From the NCBI RefSeq assembly GCF_003024715.1, contig NZ_PYLO01000007.1, positions 94,925-158,924 of the forward strand: a stretch of 64,000 bases of DNA, given 5' to 3'. The notes under the pieces were generated by a model. The model ran no database searches. It saw nothing but the letters and a program-made list of their open reading frames with translations, and had not been told where the DNA came from. This document shows, piece by piece, positions 40,575 through 49,876 of the stretch. The DNA comes from Clostridium fessum. GTDB taxonomy: Bacteria; Bacillota; Clostridia; Lachnospirales; Lachnospiraceae. Each line of letters starts with the position of its first letter. Within the stretch, counting starts at the first letter, position 1. A program made the position numbers and the translations under genes.

Positions 40575-41657
40575 ATGGCACTCAGCAGAAAACAGAAAAA
40601 AGCATTTCTCACAGCAGTAGTCACGGCGGGCGTGTATTTGAGTTTCCGTTACCTGCTGCCGCTTATATTCCCATTTCTGGCAGCGTATCTGATGGCGCTG
40701 CTTCTCCAGCCATCGGCAGCATTTCTCGAAAAACGGCTGCGAATCTCCTTCCGCGGGCGCATGATCGGCGTTCCCATCGGTATGATCGGGGGCGTGGAGC
40801 TGATTTTGCTGAGCATTTTTCTGGTCGGTCTGCTGGCAGCAGGGGGACGGCGTTTCACGGAGGAGCTGGAACACTTTTTAGAAGAGCTTCCAGGACGGAT
40901 GGAGGAATTGTCACTGCTCGGACAGCAATTTGAACAGTCGATCGAGCGAGTCCTTCATCTGCCTGCCGGTAAAATCGGGCAGCTCTTTCGCGGAACAGGC
41001 TTGCAGGGCGGTGGACAGGTCAAGGAGATCCTGCTGCCGCAGCTCCTTCAGAAATCAGTTCCTGCTGCGGCGGGGATTGTGCGCGCGGTTATTGTGGTTG
41101 TTTTATTTTTCATTGCCTCGATTTTGAGTTTACAGGAGATGGACGAACTGCGCCGGAGGCGGTTTGATTCGATGTTTCACCGCGAATTTTTCCTGCTCGG
41201 CAGGCGGCTTGCGGTAACAGGAAGCGCATGGCTGAAAACCCAGTCGGTCATTTTCCTGATGACTTCGGCACTTTCGATGACGGGGCTTTTGCTGATTGGA
41301 AATCCATATTATATTCTGGGCGGAATCGGAATCGGGGTTCTGGATGCCCTGCCGATCTTCGGCACAGGGACGGCGCTGGTGCCGTGGAGTCTTTTTCTTC
41401 TATTCAAGCGGGAGTGGGGACACGCGCTGATTCTCTTCGGGCTGTATCTGCTCTGTTATTTTCTGCGTGAGTTCACGGAGGCGCACCTGATGGGAAAGAA
41501 AATGGGGCTGTCGCCGCTTGAAACGCTGGCGGCGATCTATGTGGGCTTGCAGCTGTTCGGTCTGTTTGGATTTCTGCTGGGTCCGATTGGTCTGTTGATT
41601 ATTAAGGATTTTGTGGAGGAGTATGGGGAAGAGAACGAAGGAGCGGATGCTCATTAA
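40575..41657 (+). CDS. AI-2E/YtvI-type membrane permease
   Basis: 360 residues with seven or eight helices. Opening hydrophobic pair FRYLLPLIFPFLAAYLMALL, a polar middle domain (about 85-180) and the C-terminal ALPIFGTGTALVPW and LSPLETLAAIYVGLQLFG blocks of the AI-2E exporter superfamily. In spore formers the YtvI branch is a sporulation membrane protein. GGTGGAG before the ATG at 40575; an earlier in-frame ATG lacks one. Confidence 0.85.
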   Translation: MALSRKQKKAFLTAVVTAGVYLSFRYLLPLIFPFLAAYLMALLLQPSAAFLEKRLRISFRGRMIGVPIGMIGGVELILLSIFLVGLLAAGGRRFTEELEHFLEELPGRMEELSLLGQQFEQSIERVLHLPAGKIGQLFRGTGLQGGGQVKEILLPQLLQKSVPAAAGIVRAVIVVVLFFIASILSLQEMDELRRRRFDSMFHREFFLLGRRLAVTGSAWLKTQSVIFLMTSALSMTGLLLIGNPYYILGGIGIGVLDALPIFGTGTALVPWSLFLLFKREWGHALILFGLYLLCYFLREFTEAHLMGKKMGLSPLETLAAIYVGLQLFGLFGFLLGPIGLLIIKDFVEEYGEENEGADAH

Positions 41658-41905
41658 GTAGGCGCTTTTAGAGGAGAAAAGTGGAGTATTGGTGGATGGA
41701 CGATCTGAAATTGCTTTTGAATGTGGAAATTTAAGGAGATGAAAGGATTTTTTAGAATTGCCGCGAGACAAAAGGATCATATATAATAGATAAGGAATTA
41801 AAAACGCATAAAAGTTCTGGAAAACAGCAGAGAAAGAGTTGCTGGAAGATAGCTGGATGTTAAGCTGAAATAAATATGCATATCATTTAATATGGAGGAA
41901 CAGAC

Positions 41906-43387
41906 GTGAATTTATATACAAAAGAGTCAGGCTCCGGACAGCCGATGGTGCTGCTTCACGGAAATGGAGAGGACAGCTCCTATTTTGTGAACCAGCTATC
42001 CTTTTTTGAATCAAAATATCTCGTGATTGCGGTGGACACCCGTGGACATGGCAGATCTCCGCGTGGTTGTGGGACATTTACCTTGGAACGGTTTGCTGAT
42101 GATTTGAAAGGATTTCTTGACCGCCGGGGACTTAGGCGGATCATTTTGCTGGGGTTCAGCGACGGCGGCAATATTGCGCTGATTTTTGCACTGAAATATC
42201 CGGGATATGTCGATCGGCTGATTTTAAATGGAGCGAACTTAAACCCGTTTGGCATGAAGCCGTCCGTGCTGGCGGATGTGGCGCGGGAGTATGTGGGAGT
42301 TGTGGGGAAGCTCTGGCTGCAGAAAAGCGGCATCGGGCAGATACGGGGAAAAATGCAGATGGCAGCAGGAAAAATGCGGACAGAAAAGCAATTTTCAAAA
42401 GAAAACGAAAAACAGAATGGACAGGAAAGACTGAATAAACAACAGAGAAGAAGCTGTCAGAAAGAAAAAATTCCTGAAAATAAGGAAAATGATCGGAAGG
42501 CAAATATACACAAAAAAGAGCTTCTATCCTTAATGTTGTATGAACCCTGGATCCGCCCTGAACTTCTCCACCGCCTGAAAATGCCCGTCCTTGTGGTAGC
42601 AGGGAGCGACGACATGATTCGCGAATGTCACACGCGCCAAATCGCACGTTCTCTGCCAAACGCAAGGCTTCGGCTTTTAGAGGGCACCCATTTTATTGCA
42701 GCAGAGAACCCGGACGCATTTAACCAATGTGTTGCATCATTCTTGGAACAGACACAGGGCGGCGAGCTGGCGCAGATGAGCCGAGTCTGGGGCAGCCGGA
42801 GAGCCGGAAGACTGGAGAAGGAGAAGATCCGTCGGGCGGCGGTGCTGGTACCTTTGATTCAGAAAGGCGGGGAGTACCACGTGGTGTTTGAGGTGCGCGC
42901 GGGAAGCTTAAAAACTCAGCCGGGCGAAATCTGTTTTCCGGGCGGTGCCGTTGAGCGGGACGAGACACCGAAGCAGGCGGCGATCCGTGAGGCGATGGAA
43001 GAACTCTTAATCAGTCGCCGCCAGATTCGCGTTATCGCGCCGTTGGATGTGCTGGAAGCACCCGGAGCGATGGAGATTTCTCCATTTTTAGGTGCGCTGC
43101 AGGGCTACCGCTGGTCATATTCCGAGGCGGAGGTCGATCATACCTTTTCTGTCCCGCTCCGCTGGTTCGCGGAACATGAACCGGAGCGATATGAAACAGA
43201 ACTTGTGACCGTGCCGGAAGAGACATTCCCGTTTGAAGATGTTCCGGGCGGACGCGATTACCGCTGGCGGCGCGGACATTACGATGTCTACTTCTACCGC
43301 CGTGAGGAAGGAATCATCTGGGGGATGACGGCGAAGATTCTGCGGTCACTGGCGGAGATGTACCGGGAGGACATTTTATTAAAATAG
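41906..43387 (+). CDS. Fusion of alpha/beta hydrolase and Nudix (CoA pyrophosphatase-like) domains
   Basis: 493 residues from a GTG with GGAGGAA upstream. Residues 1-285 are an alpha/beta hydrolase: HGNGED oxyanion loop, nucleophile elbow GFSDGG, acid in AGSDD, and His in LEGTHFIA. A charged Lys/Glu/Gln-rich insertion (about 150-215) sits in the lid region. Residues 295-493 are a Nudix domain with FPGGAVERDETP and the box core REAMEELL, preceded by the CoA-type pattern RAGSLKTQPGEICFPGG. One frame, no frameshift. The two activities may act on one acyl-CoA-like substrate (inference). Confidence 0.87.
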   Translation: MNLYTKESGSGQPMVLLHGNGEDSSYFVNQLSFFESKYLVIAVDTRGHGRSPRGCGTFTLERFADDLKGFLDRRGLRRIILLGFSDGGNIALIFALKYPGYVDRLILNGANLNPFGMKPSVLADVAREYVGVVGKLWLQKSGIGQIRGKMQMAAGKMRTEKQFSKENEKQNGQERLNKQQRRSCQKEKIPENKENDRKANIHKKELLSLMLYEPWIRPELLHRLKMPVLVVAGSDDMIRECHTRQIARSLPNARLRLLEGTHFIAAENPDAFNQCVASFLEQTQGGELAQMSRVWGSRRAGRLEKEKIRRAAVLVPLIQKGGEYHVVFEVRAGSLKTQPGEICFPGGAVERDETPKQAAIREAMEELLISRRQIRVIAPLDVLEAPGAMEISPFLGALQGYRWSYSEAEVDHTFSVPLRWFAEHEPERYETELVTVPEETFPFEDVPGGRDYRWRRGHYDVYFYRREEGIIWGMTAKILRSLAEMYREDILLK

Positions 43388-43502
43388 GATTCGTAAGATA
43401 GGGATAAAAACATTATTTTTTGTTCGGACGCAACCGAGTCAGTGACGACCGAGTAAAAAATGCGAGGCATCGTCAAGACTTGTACAAGGGCGAGTTCCAG
43501 CC

Positions 43503-43531
43503 TTGACAAACCCGACCGATTGGCGTAAAAT
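43503..43531 (+). promoter_or_regulatory. Promoter of the T-box-proS transcript
   Basis: TTGACA at 43503-43508 and TAAAAT at 43526-43531 with a 17-base spacer. Confidence 0.7.
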
Positions 43532-43537
43532 CATAAT

Positions 43538-43812
43538 ACTGTCAAAAAACAAAACAGGCGAAGAGAGGAATCAGTAAACTTTGACACACGTCCAGAGAGA
43601 AAGCCGTATGGTGCGAGGCTTTTGTGTCCCTGAAAGTTGAACCGACCCTGGAGCTGTGCATGAAAATGCAACGTATTTCCGGCGTTAACGGAAGTTAAGT
43701 GAGCCAGAATCGGAACGAAATTCTGGTTAAGCAGGGTGGTACCGCCGAAGTTAAGCCATTCGGTCCCTTTGATCGCAGCGATCAGCAGGGATCGGATGGC
43801 TTTTTTATTTCT
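43538..43812 (+). promoter_or_regulatory. Proline T-box riboswitch
   Basis: A classic T-box leader. The T-box AGGGTGGTACCGCC lies at 43733-43746. Stem I contains AGAGAG and GGTGCGAGG, and the specifier CCG (proline) lies at 43642-43644 in GAACCGACCCTGG. A terminator stem (GCCATTCGG... with ...CGGATGGC, 43755-43806) ends in six T. Uncharged tRNA-Pro pairs with CCG and the T-box and prevents termination, so proS is made when proline-tRNA charging falls. Confidence 0.93.
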
Positions 43813-43936
43813 ACGAAATAAAAAACAACAATGCACACTCGGCGCAGGGGAATATGGCTGCGATGGCAGCCGCGCCTTGGCGCCAAAATCCGGCAAGCCG
43901 GATTTCAATAAAATGTTTTTAACAAGGAGAAATGAC

Positions 43937-45370
43937 ATGGCAAAGGAAAAGAAAATGGTAGAAGCCATCACATCGATGGATGAAGATTTCGCCCAGTGGT
44001 ATACGGACATCGTAAAGAAAGCAGAGCTTTCTGATTACTCCAGTGTAAAGGGCTGCATGATTATCAAACCGGCCGGATATGCGATCTGGGAGAATATCCG
44101 CAATGAACTGGACAAGCGCTTTAAGGCAACCGGCGTAGAGAACGTATATCTGCCTATGTTTATTCCGGAAAGTCTTCTGGAAAAAGAGAAAGATCACGTA
44201 GAAGGTTTCGCACCGGAAGTAGCGTGGGTGACACAGGGCGGTTTAGAGCCGTTACAGGAGAGAATGTGTGTACGTCCGACTTCCGAGACTCTGTTCTGCG
44301 ATTTTTATGCACATGACGTACATTCTTACCGCGATCTGCCGAGAAACTACAACCAGTGGGCTTCGGTTGTACGTTGGGAAAAGACCACCCGTCCGTTCCT
44401 GCGTTCCAGAGAGTTCTTATGGCAGGAAGGTCATACCGCTCATGCAACCGCTGAGGAAGCACAGGAGCGTACCGAGATGATGTTAAATGTATACGCGGAT
44501 CTGTGCGAGGACTTCCTGGCAATTCCGGTTATCCGCGGACGCAAGACCGATAAGGAGAAATTTGCCGGTGCAGAGGCAACCTACACGATCGAGTCCCTGA
44601 TGCACGATGGCAAGGCACTGCAGTCCGGCACCAGCCACAACTTCGGCGATGGATTTGCAAAGGCATTTAACATCCAGTATCTGGATAAGGATAATAAATT
44701 AAAATACGTTCATCAGACTTCCTGGGGTATGACAACCCGTATGGTAGGCGCGATCATCATGGTTCATGGTGACAATAATGGTCTGGTTCTGCCGCCGAAG
44801 GTAGCTCCGACCCAGGTTATGATCGTTCCGATTCAGCAGGCAAAAGAGGGGGTTCTGGACAAGGCATTTGAGGTAAAAGAGGTTCTGTCCAACTTCCGTG
44901 TCAAAGTGGATGATTCCGACAAATCTCCGGGATGGAAGTTCAGCGAGTCCGAGATGCGCGGTATTCCGGTACGTGTCGAGATCGGACCGAGAGATATTGC
45001 TGAAAATCAGGCAGTTCTGGTTCGCCGTGATACGCATGAGAAGATTACGGTATCTCTGGATGAGATCGCAGCAAAGGTTGGCGAGCTTCTGGAGACGATT
45101 CACCACGATATGTTTGAGCGTGCAAAAGCGCACAGAGATTCCCATACTTATGTAGCGACAACACTGGATGAGATGAAGGAGATCGCAGAAAATAAGCCAG
45201 GCTTCATCAAGGCAATGTGGTGCGGCAATCAGGAGTGCGAGGATAAACTGAAAGAAGTAGTCGGCGTAACCTCCCGCTGCATCCCGTTCAATCAGGAACA
45301 TCTGGCTGACACCTGCGTATGCTGCGGCAAGCCGGCAACGAAGATGGTTTACTGGGGTAAGGCATATTAA
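43937..45370 (+). CDS. proS: Prolyl-tRNA synthetase, type 3 (archaeal/eukaryotic-like)
   Basis: 477 residues, the short class II form without the bacterial editing insertion. Motifs visible: [31 protein letters not shown], and [22 protein letters not shown] cysteine-rich C-terminus ([18 protein letters not shown]) is the zinc-binding tail of this type. Charges tRNA-Pro. Controlled by the T-box upstream. AAGGAG before the ATG. Confidence 0.95.
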   Translation: MAKEKKMVEAITSMDEDFAQWYTDIVKKAELSDYSSVKGCMIIKPAGYAIWENIRNELDKRFKATGVENVYLPMFIPESLLEKEKDHVEGFAPEVAWVTQGGLEPLQERMCVRPTSETLFCDFYAHDVHSYRDLPRNYNQWASVVRWEKTTRPFLRSREFLWQEGHTAHATAEEAQERTEMMLNVYADLCEDFLAIPVIRGRKTDKEKFAGAEATYTIESLMHDGKALQSGTSHNFGDGFAKAFNIQYLDKDNKLKYVHQTSWGMTTRMVGAIIMVHGDNNGLVLPPKVAPTQVMIVPIQQAKEGVLDKAFEVKEVLSNFRVKVDDSDKSPGWKFSESEMRGIPVRVEIGPRDIAENQAVLVRRDTHEKITVSLDEIAAKVGELLETIHHDMFERAKAHRDSHTYVATTLDEMKEIAENKPGFIKAMWCGNQECEDKLKEVVGVTSRCIPFNQEHLADTCVCCGKPATKMVYWGKAY

Positions 45371-45371
45371 T

Positions 45372-46766
45372 ATGATTCCAAAACGGATAGAAATGCCGGT
45401 CCAGGTCGAGGAAATCCTGGGAAAGCTGCGAGAACATGGTTACGAGGCATTTGCAGTCGGCGGCTGTGTCCGCGATGCGATCCTGGGGCGGATTCCCGGT
45501 GACTGGGATATCACGACCTCGGCGCACCCGGAGGAGGTGAAGCAGGTGTTCGGTCACACGATCGACACCGGGCTTCAGCACGGTACGGTCACGGTCATGC
45601 GTGATCATATCGGATATGAAATAACTACCTACCGGATTGACGGTGAATATGAGGATGGACGCCACCCGAAGGAAGTCGTATTTACTGCCGAACTGCGTGA
45701 GGACTTGAGACGGCGTGATTTCACGATCAATGCGATGGCATACAGCCACGAAACGGGAATTGTCGATATTTTCGGCGGGGCGGAGGATCTGGCAGCGCGC
45801 CGGATCCGCTGCGTCGGGGATGCGGGAGAACGATTTACGGAAGATGCGCTCCGGATCCTGCGTGCCGTCCGCTTTTCGGCCCAGCTGGGATTTTCGATAG
45901 AGAAAAAGACCTGGCAGGCGCTCTGTGAGCTGGCGCCCTCCCTTGTCCATGTGAGCAAGGAACGGGTGCAGGTGGAGTTGACAAAAACACTCCTGTCCGA
46001 CCGCCCGGAATTTATCTGGAAAACGGAGGCGGCAGGACTGGCACCGTACATTTCAAAGACATTTCCGGAGGTATTTGCGGCGTGGAAAAAGCAGAAAAGC
46101 TGTGCAAAGCAGAGTTTGGAAGAGAAAATATGTTCGAAGGATGTGCCAGCTGCTGACAAGGATGCGATCAAAACGGAAACGGCAGCGCAGCAGGGGCACA
46201 TGTTCGTGAAACATGAATGTGAGACAGACATGGCGGGGGAAATTTCTGCTGCTGCGGCACATCTGCCAGCAGAAAAAGCCTTGCGCTGGTCGTATTTTCT
46301 TGCCCCGGCGGGCGAGGAAACTTGTGTCCGGGTTCTGAGAGAACTTAAGATGGACAACGACACGATCGATAAGGCGAAGATTCTGAGCCGTTTTGCATTC
46401 ACGCAGATGGAACCGGAGGAAAGCGCTGTCCGCCACGCGATGAGTGCGATGGAAGATACGGTCTTTGACTGGCTGCTTCTCCTTCAGGAAGTTCTGATGC
46501 CGGAGCGCATGGATGCGGTGGAAATGGTTCGCTCACTTGCAAGGCAGATCCGGGAGCGCGGTGACTGTATCCGTCTTAAAACTCTGGCGGTAACCGGAAA
46601 AGACCTGATTCAGGCAGGCATCCAGCCGGGACCGGCGCTTGGAAAAACGCTGCATCTTCTCTTTGAAAAGGTGCTGGAGAATCCGGCTTGGAACGAGAAA
46701 GAGCGGCTTCTGGCTGAGGTGGAAGTGTTGAAACAATCGCAGAATGCGGGAACCAGTAAAGCATAA
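45372..46766 (+). CDS. cca: CCA tRNA nucleotidyltransferase
   Basis: 464 residues of the class II nucleotidyltransferases. The active site is FAVGGCVRDAILGRIPGDWDI with DWD metal ligands. RRDFTINAMAYS and EDALRILRAVRFSAQLGFSI are the following motifs. Adds CCA to tRNA 3' ends. A polar insertion (about 240-300) separates head and tail. It begins one base after the proS stop, so it shares the proline T-box transcript. Confidence 0.94.
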   Translation: MIPKRIEMPVQVEEILGKLREHGYEAFAVGGCVRDAILGRIPGDWDITTSAHPEEVKQVFGHTIDTGLQHGTVTVMRDHIGYEITTYRIDGEYEDGRHPKEVVFTAELREDLRRRDFTINAMAYSHETGIVDIFGGAEDLAARRIRCVGDAGERFTEDALRILRAVRFSAQLGFSIEKKTWQALCELAPSLVHVSKERVQVELTKTLLSDRPEFIWKTEAAGLAPYISKTFPEVFAAWKKQKSCAKQSLEEKICSKDVPAADKDAIKTETAAQQGHMFVKHECETDMAGEISAAAAHLPAEKALRWSYFLAPAGEETCVRVLRELKMDNDTIDKAKILSRFAFTQMEPEESAVRHAMSAMEDTVFDWLLLLQEVLMPERMDAVEMVRSLARQIRERGDCIRLKTLAVTGKDLIQAGIQPGPALGKTLHLLFEKVLENPAWNEKERLLAEVEVLKQSQNAGTSKA

Positions 46767-46788
46767 GAAGATTAATAAATAAAAAGAG

Positions 46789-46843
46789 AAAAGAGGCAAA
46801 ATCGTTTGGAACCGGCAGGACAAACGATTTTGTCTCTTTTCCT
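46789..46843. terminator. Bidirectional terminator between cca and the MATE gene
   Basis: AAAAGAGGCAAAATCGTTTG (46789-46808) pairs with the arm at 46821-46840 with one wobble. Flanking A and T runs serve both strands. Confidence 0.9.
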
Positions 46844-46891
46844 TTTGCTTTTTTAACAACAATATTTTCAATCAGAGGATGATTAAAAGAG

Positions 46892-48298
46892 TTATCCCAA
46901 TTTCTTATACTCCCTGAAAAACAGCGCCGCCGTCGTCGCCACCGCAATCGTGTCTGCCACCGGTTCTGCCACGAACACGCCGAATACCGGATTTGAAACG
47001 AAATGCGGCAGGATAAAGATCAGCGGAATCAAAAGCAGCACTTTCCGGAGCAATGCCAGAAAGACGGATGTTTTCGCATTTCCAAGGGCAATAAAAGTCT
47101 GCTGGCAGGCGAGCTGGACGGCAAAGAGCAGGGAAGCTGCCATATAGATCCGGAGCGCCCAGATGGTATAGCTGGCAAGGTCTGCGTCGCTGGTAAAGAT
47201 GGAAATAAAAATCTGTGGAACCAGCATACATAAGAGCCAGAGCAAGGTGGAATAGCAGACTGCCGAGCGCAGAAGCAGGTGAAACGCTTTTTTCACACGG
47301 TCGATATTTTTTGCTCCATAGTTAAAGCTGATGATCGGCTGCGCGCCCTGTGTGAGCCCCTGCAGCGGCAGCATGGAAAACTGCATGACGCTGGAAAGAA
47401 TCGTCATCGCGCCGACCGCGGTATCGCCGCCATAGTTCAACAGGCTGGTGTTAAAGCTGATGGACAGTGCACTTTCTGTAAACTGCATGATAAACGGCGC
47501 CAGTCCGAGCGCCAGGCATGGCAGGATAAATTTCTTCTGCGGGCGCAGGTTGCGGAGCCGTATCCGCAGGGTACTATGCGTTCCGGTCAGAAAACGCAGA
47601 ATCCAGATACAGGAAATACCCTGTGAAAGGATGGTTGCAAGTGCTGCGCCGCGCACATCCAGATGCAGTCCGAAGATAAAGATCGGATCGAGGATGATGT
47701 TGCAGAGAGCGCCGATGGCAACGGTAATCATGCCGGTTTTGGCATAACCCTGTGCGTTAATAAAGGCATTGAGTCCGAGCGCCATCTGGACGAAGAAAGT
47801 GCCGCAGACGTAGATTTTCATGTAGTTCCAGGCGTAGAGAATCGTCTTCTCACTGGCGCCGAACATCAGGAGGATCGGGCGCCCAAAGCCAAGAAACAGG
47901 GCGGTCAGGACGAGCGAAATGACGGTCAGCATGAAGGTACAGTTGCCGAGTACCTTTTCAGCGGAATCCTTGTCGCCTTTTCCCATCAGGATCGACGCCT
48001 GCGGGGCACCGCCCATGGCGGCGAGCGCGGCAAAAGCGGAAATGCACATGATAATCGGCATTGTGACGCCGACGCCGGTCAGGGCGCTGGGACCGATGTC
48101 CGGGATATGGCCGATGTACATGCGGTCAACCATGTTATAGAGAACGTTGATGATCTGTGCGGCAATTGCCGGGAGCGCCAGTTTAAAAAGAAGTGACCCG
48201 ATCGGCGCACTGCCGAGCTCAGCTTCACGGGATGATGCTGCGCCTGAATGCGGGCGCGTATTTTCATCGTTGGAACGATGAGCGGATTGTATGGACAA
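46892..48298 (-). CDS. MATE-family efflux transporter
   Basis: 468 residues, about twelve helices. GSLLFKLALPAIAAQIINVL and NMVDRMYIGHIPDIG are the usual start; ALGLNAFINAQGYAKTGM marks the mid-protein repeat. Begins at TTG (48298) with AAAGGAGGG about seven bases upstream; no ATG fits better. An N-terminal polar extension of 30 residues precedes the first helix. Substrate unknown. Not close in sequence to the MATE at 36916. Confidence 0.9.
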   Translation of the reverse strand: MSIQSAHRSNDENTRPHSGAASSREAELGSAPIGSLLFKLALPAIAAQIINVLYNMVDRMYIGHIPDIGPSALTGVGVTMPIIMCISAFAALAAMGGAPQASILMGKGDKDSAEKVLGNCTFMLTVISLVLTALFLGFGRPILLMFGASEKTILYAWNYMKIYVCGTFFVQMALGLNAFINAQGYAKTGMITVAIGALCNIILDPIFIFGLHLDVRGAALATILSQGISCIWILRFLTGTHSTLRIRLRNLRPQKKFILPCLALGLAPFIMQFTESALSISFNTSLLNYGGDTAVGAMTILSSVMQFSMLPLQGLTQGAQPIISFNYGAKNIDRVKKAFHLLLRSAVCYSTLLWLLCMLVPQIFISIFTSDADLASYTIWALRIYMAASLLFAVQLACQQTFIALGNAKTSVFLALLRKVLLLIPLIFILPHFVSNPVFGVFVAEPVADTIAVATTAALFFREYKKLG

Positions 48299-48706
48299 AG
48301 AGAGCCCTCCTTTTCATTTACAGTCAAATATATTATTTGATTTTTTGCCTGATTGTTGGGACAAATAGCCAGACCGCTTTTTTATCCCAATGTGAATCAT
48401 TGTAACATACTGTCAAAATGATGGCAATGAACAGAATTTCGTAATCACTCCACATTGGCGATTGTGTATGATAGTTTGTGCGCTGTGTTTCAAATCTGCG
48501 ATATTTATGCATAAGCATATTTGTAAGCCCCCTCTCATAGGTTAGGAGTAGCAGGCTGGGTGTCTGATGTGCATATTTGCATAATCGTGTGAATGTTGCA
48601 ATTAACATAGCTGTCAGCAGCTGTGGCCCGGCGTGAAAATGTGCTGTCCACATTCTTTTGGGAAATGGAAAGGCGGGCAGCCGGATAGAGGCAGGAGGGG
48701 GAAGCT
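48299..48706. other. Divergent intergenic region
   Basis: No gene supported. It must hold promoters for the MATE pump (minus) and the CotS-like gene (plus). A minus-strand open frame across it has biased, Pro/Thr/His-rich composition and no ribosome binding site, so it was not called. Confidence 0.5.
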
Positions 48707-49687
48707 GTGAACGAGAGAACAACCGAGGTGCTGGAACAGTATGAACTGGAAGTGCAGTCGAAGCGCCGTGGAAGAGGCGCGTGGATCTGCGAGACGAGTC
48801 AGGGGTTAAAACTCCTCCGGGAATATAAGGGGACCGTCAAACGTCTTGAATTTGAAGAACAAATCATGAATGTTCTGCAAAATCAGAAAACATGCCGGAC
48901 CGATCAGTATATGCGGAACCGGGAGGGCGAGCTTTTGTCGGTGGCGGAGGATGGAACGCGGTGTGTTGTGAAGGAATGGTTTTCCGGGCGCGAGTGCAGT
49001 GTGCAGAGCGAGGCGGAGGTAGTCCGGGCGGTCGGGCAGATCGCGAAGCTGCACCGGACATTGCGCGGCATTGCGATCGATGAGTCGTGGAATCTGGGGT
49101 CAATTCTCACGCGTCCGGCGGTGGCGGAGATGGAGCGCCACAACCGGGAACTTGTCCGTACGCGGAATTATATCCGGAAAAAACGGCGTAAATCGGATTT
49201 TGAGAGGGCAGTCAGCGGAAGCTTTGCCATCTTTTATGAGCAGGCGCAGGAAGCAGCAGGCGGGCTGAAAGCGCAGATCGAGCAGGATGGCGAGCCGGAA
49301 AACTATTTGTGTCACGGGGATCTGAACCAGCATCATATTTTATTGGTAGAAGAAAATGAGATGGCGGTGATTGAATTTAACCGGATGCACCGGGGCGTCC
49401 AGGTCGAAGACCTGTATCATTTTACGCGCAAAATATTGGAAAAGCATGGCTGGGATTTGCGTCTGGGGATGCGGCTGCTGGAGACGTATGATCGTATTCT
49501 GCCGTTGAATGCACAGGAGCGGACATACCTCTATTACCTGTTTTTATATCCGGAAAAATACTGGAAACAGTTAAATTTTTATTATAATGCAGGCAAGGCG
49601 TGGATTCCAGTCCGCAGCATTGAAAAACTGCAGAAGCTGGAAGAACAGCAGACGGCGCGGAACCTCTTTCTTGAGGCAATCCGATAA
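48707..49687 (+). CDS. CotS-like spore coat kinase-fold protein
   Basis: 326 residues with the aminoglycoside phosphotransferase fold of the CotS/YutH group. YLCHGDLNQHHILL is the catalytic loop with Asp and Asn/His, and VIEFNRMHRGVQVEDLYHF stands where the DFG-like Asp normally is; here it reads EFN, so activity may be lost. Starts at GTG with GGAGGGGG. Implies a spore-forming ancestry. Confidence 0.82.
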   Translation: MNERTTEVLEQYELEVQSKRRGRGAWICETSQGLKLLREYKGTVKRLEFEEQIMNVLQNQKTCRTDQYMRNREGELLSVAEDGTRCVVKEWFSGRECSVQSEAEVVRAVGQIAKLHRTLRGIAIDESWNLGSILTRPAVAEMERHNRELVRTRNYIRKKRRKSDFERAVSGSFAIFYEQAQEAAGGLKAQIEQDGEPENYLCHGDLNQHHILLVEENEMAVIEFNRMHRGVQVEDLYHFTRKILEKHGWDLRLGMRLLETYDRILPLNAQERTYLYYLFLYPEKYWKQLNFYYNAGKAWIPVRSIEKLQKLEEQQTARNLFLEAIR

Positions 49688-49876
49688 GAAATGTTGATTT
49701 ACATATGCATATAAATTCTTTGGTTAAGCGTATTCGATATATCATGGAGAAACTTTGAAAAACGAAAAAATAAAGACAAAGAATAGTAACCGAAATTCTC
49801 TTTATTTTTCAGAATAATTATACTATAATGGAGAAAAAGAAAGTCATCCTAGAAGAAAGCAGGGGGTAAGTGAATC

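Noticed and set aside
48333..48722. 129-codon minus-strand frame as a gene
   Set aside because: Biased composition, no ribosome binding site, and it overlaps the start of the CotS-like gene.
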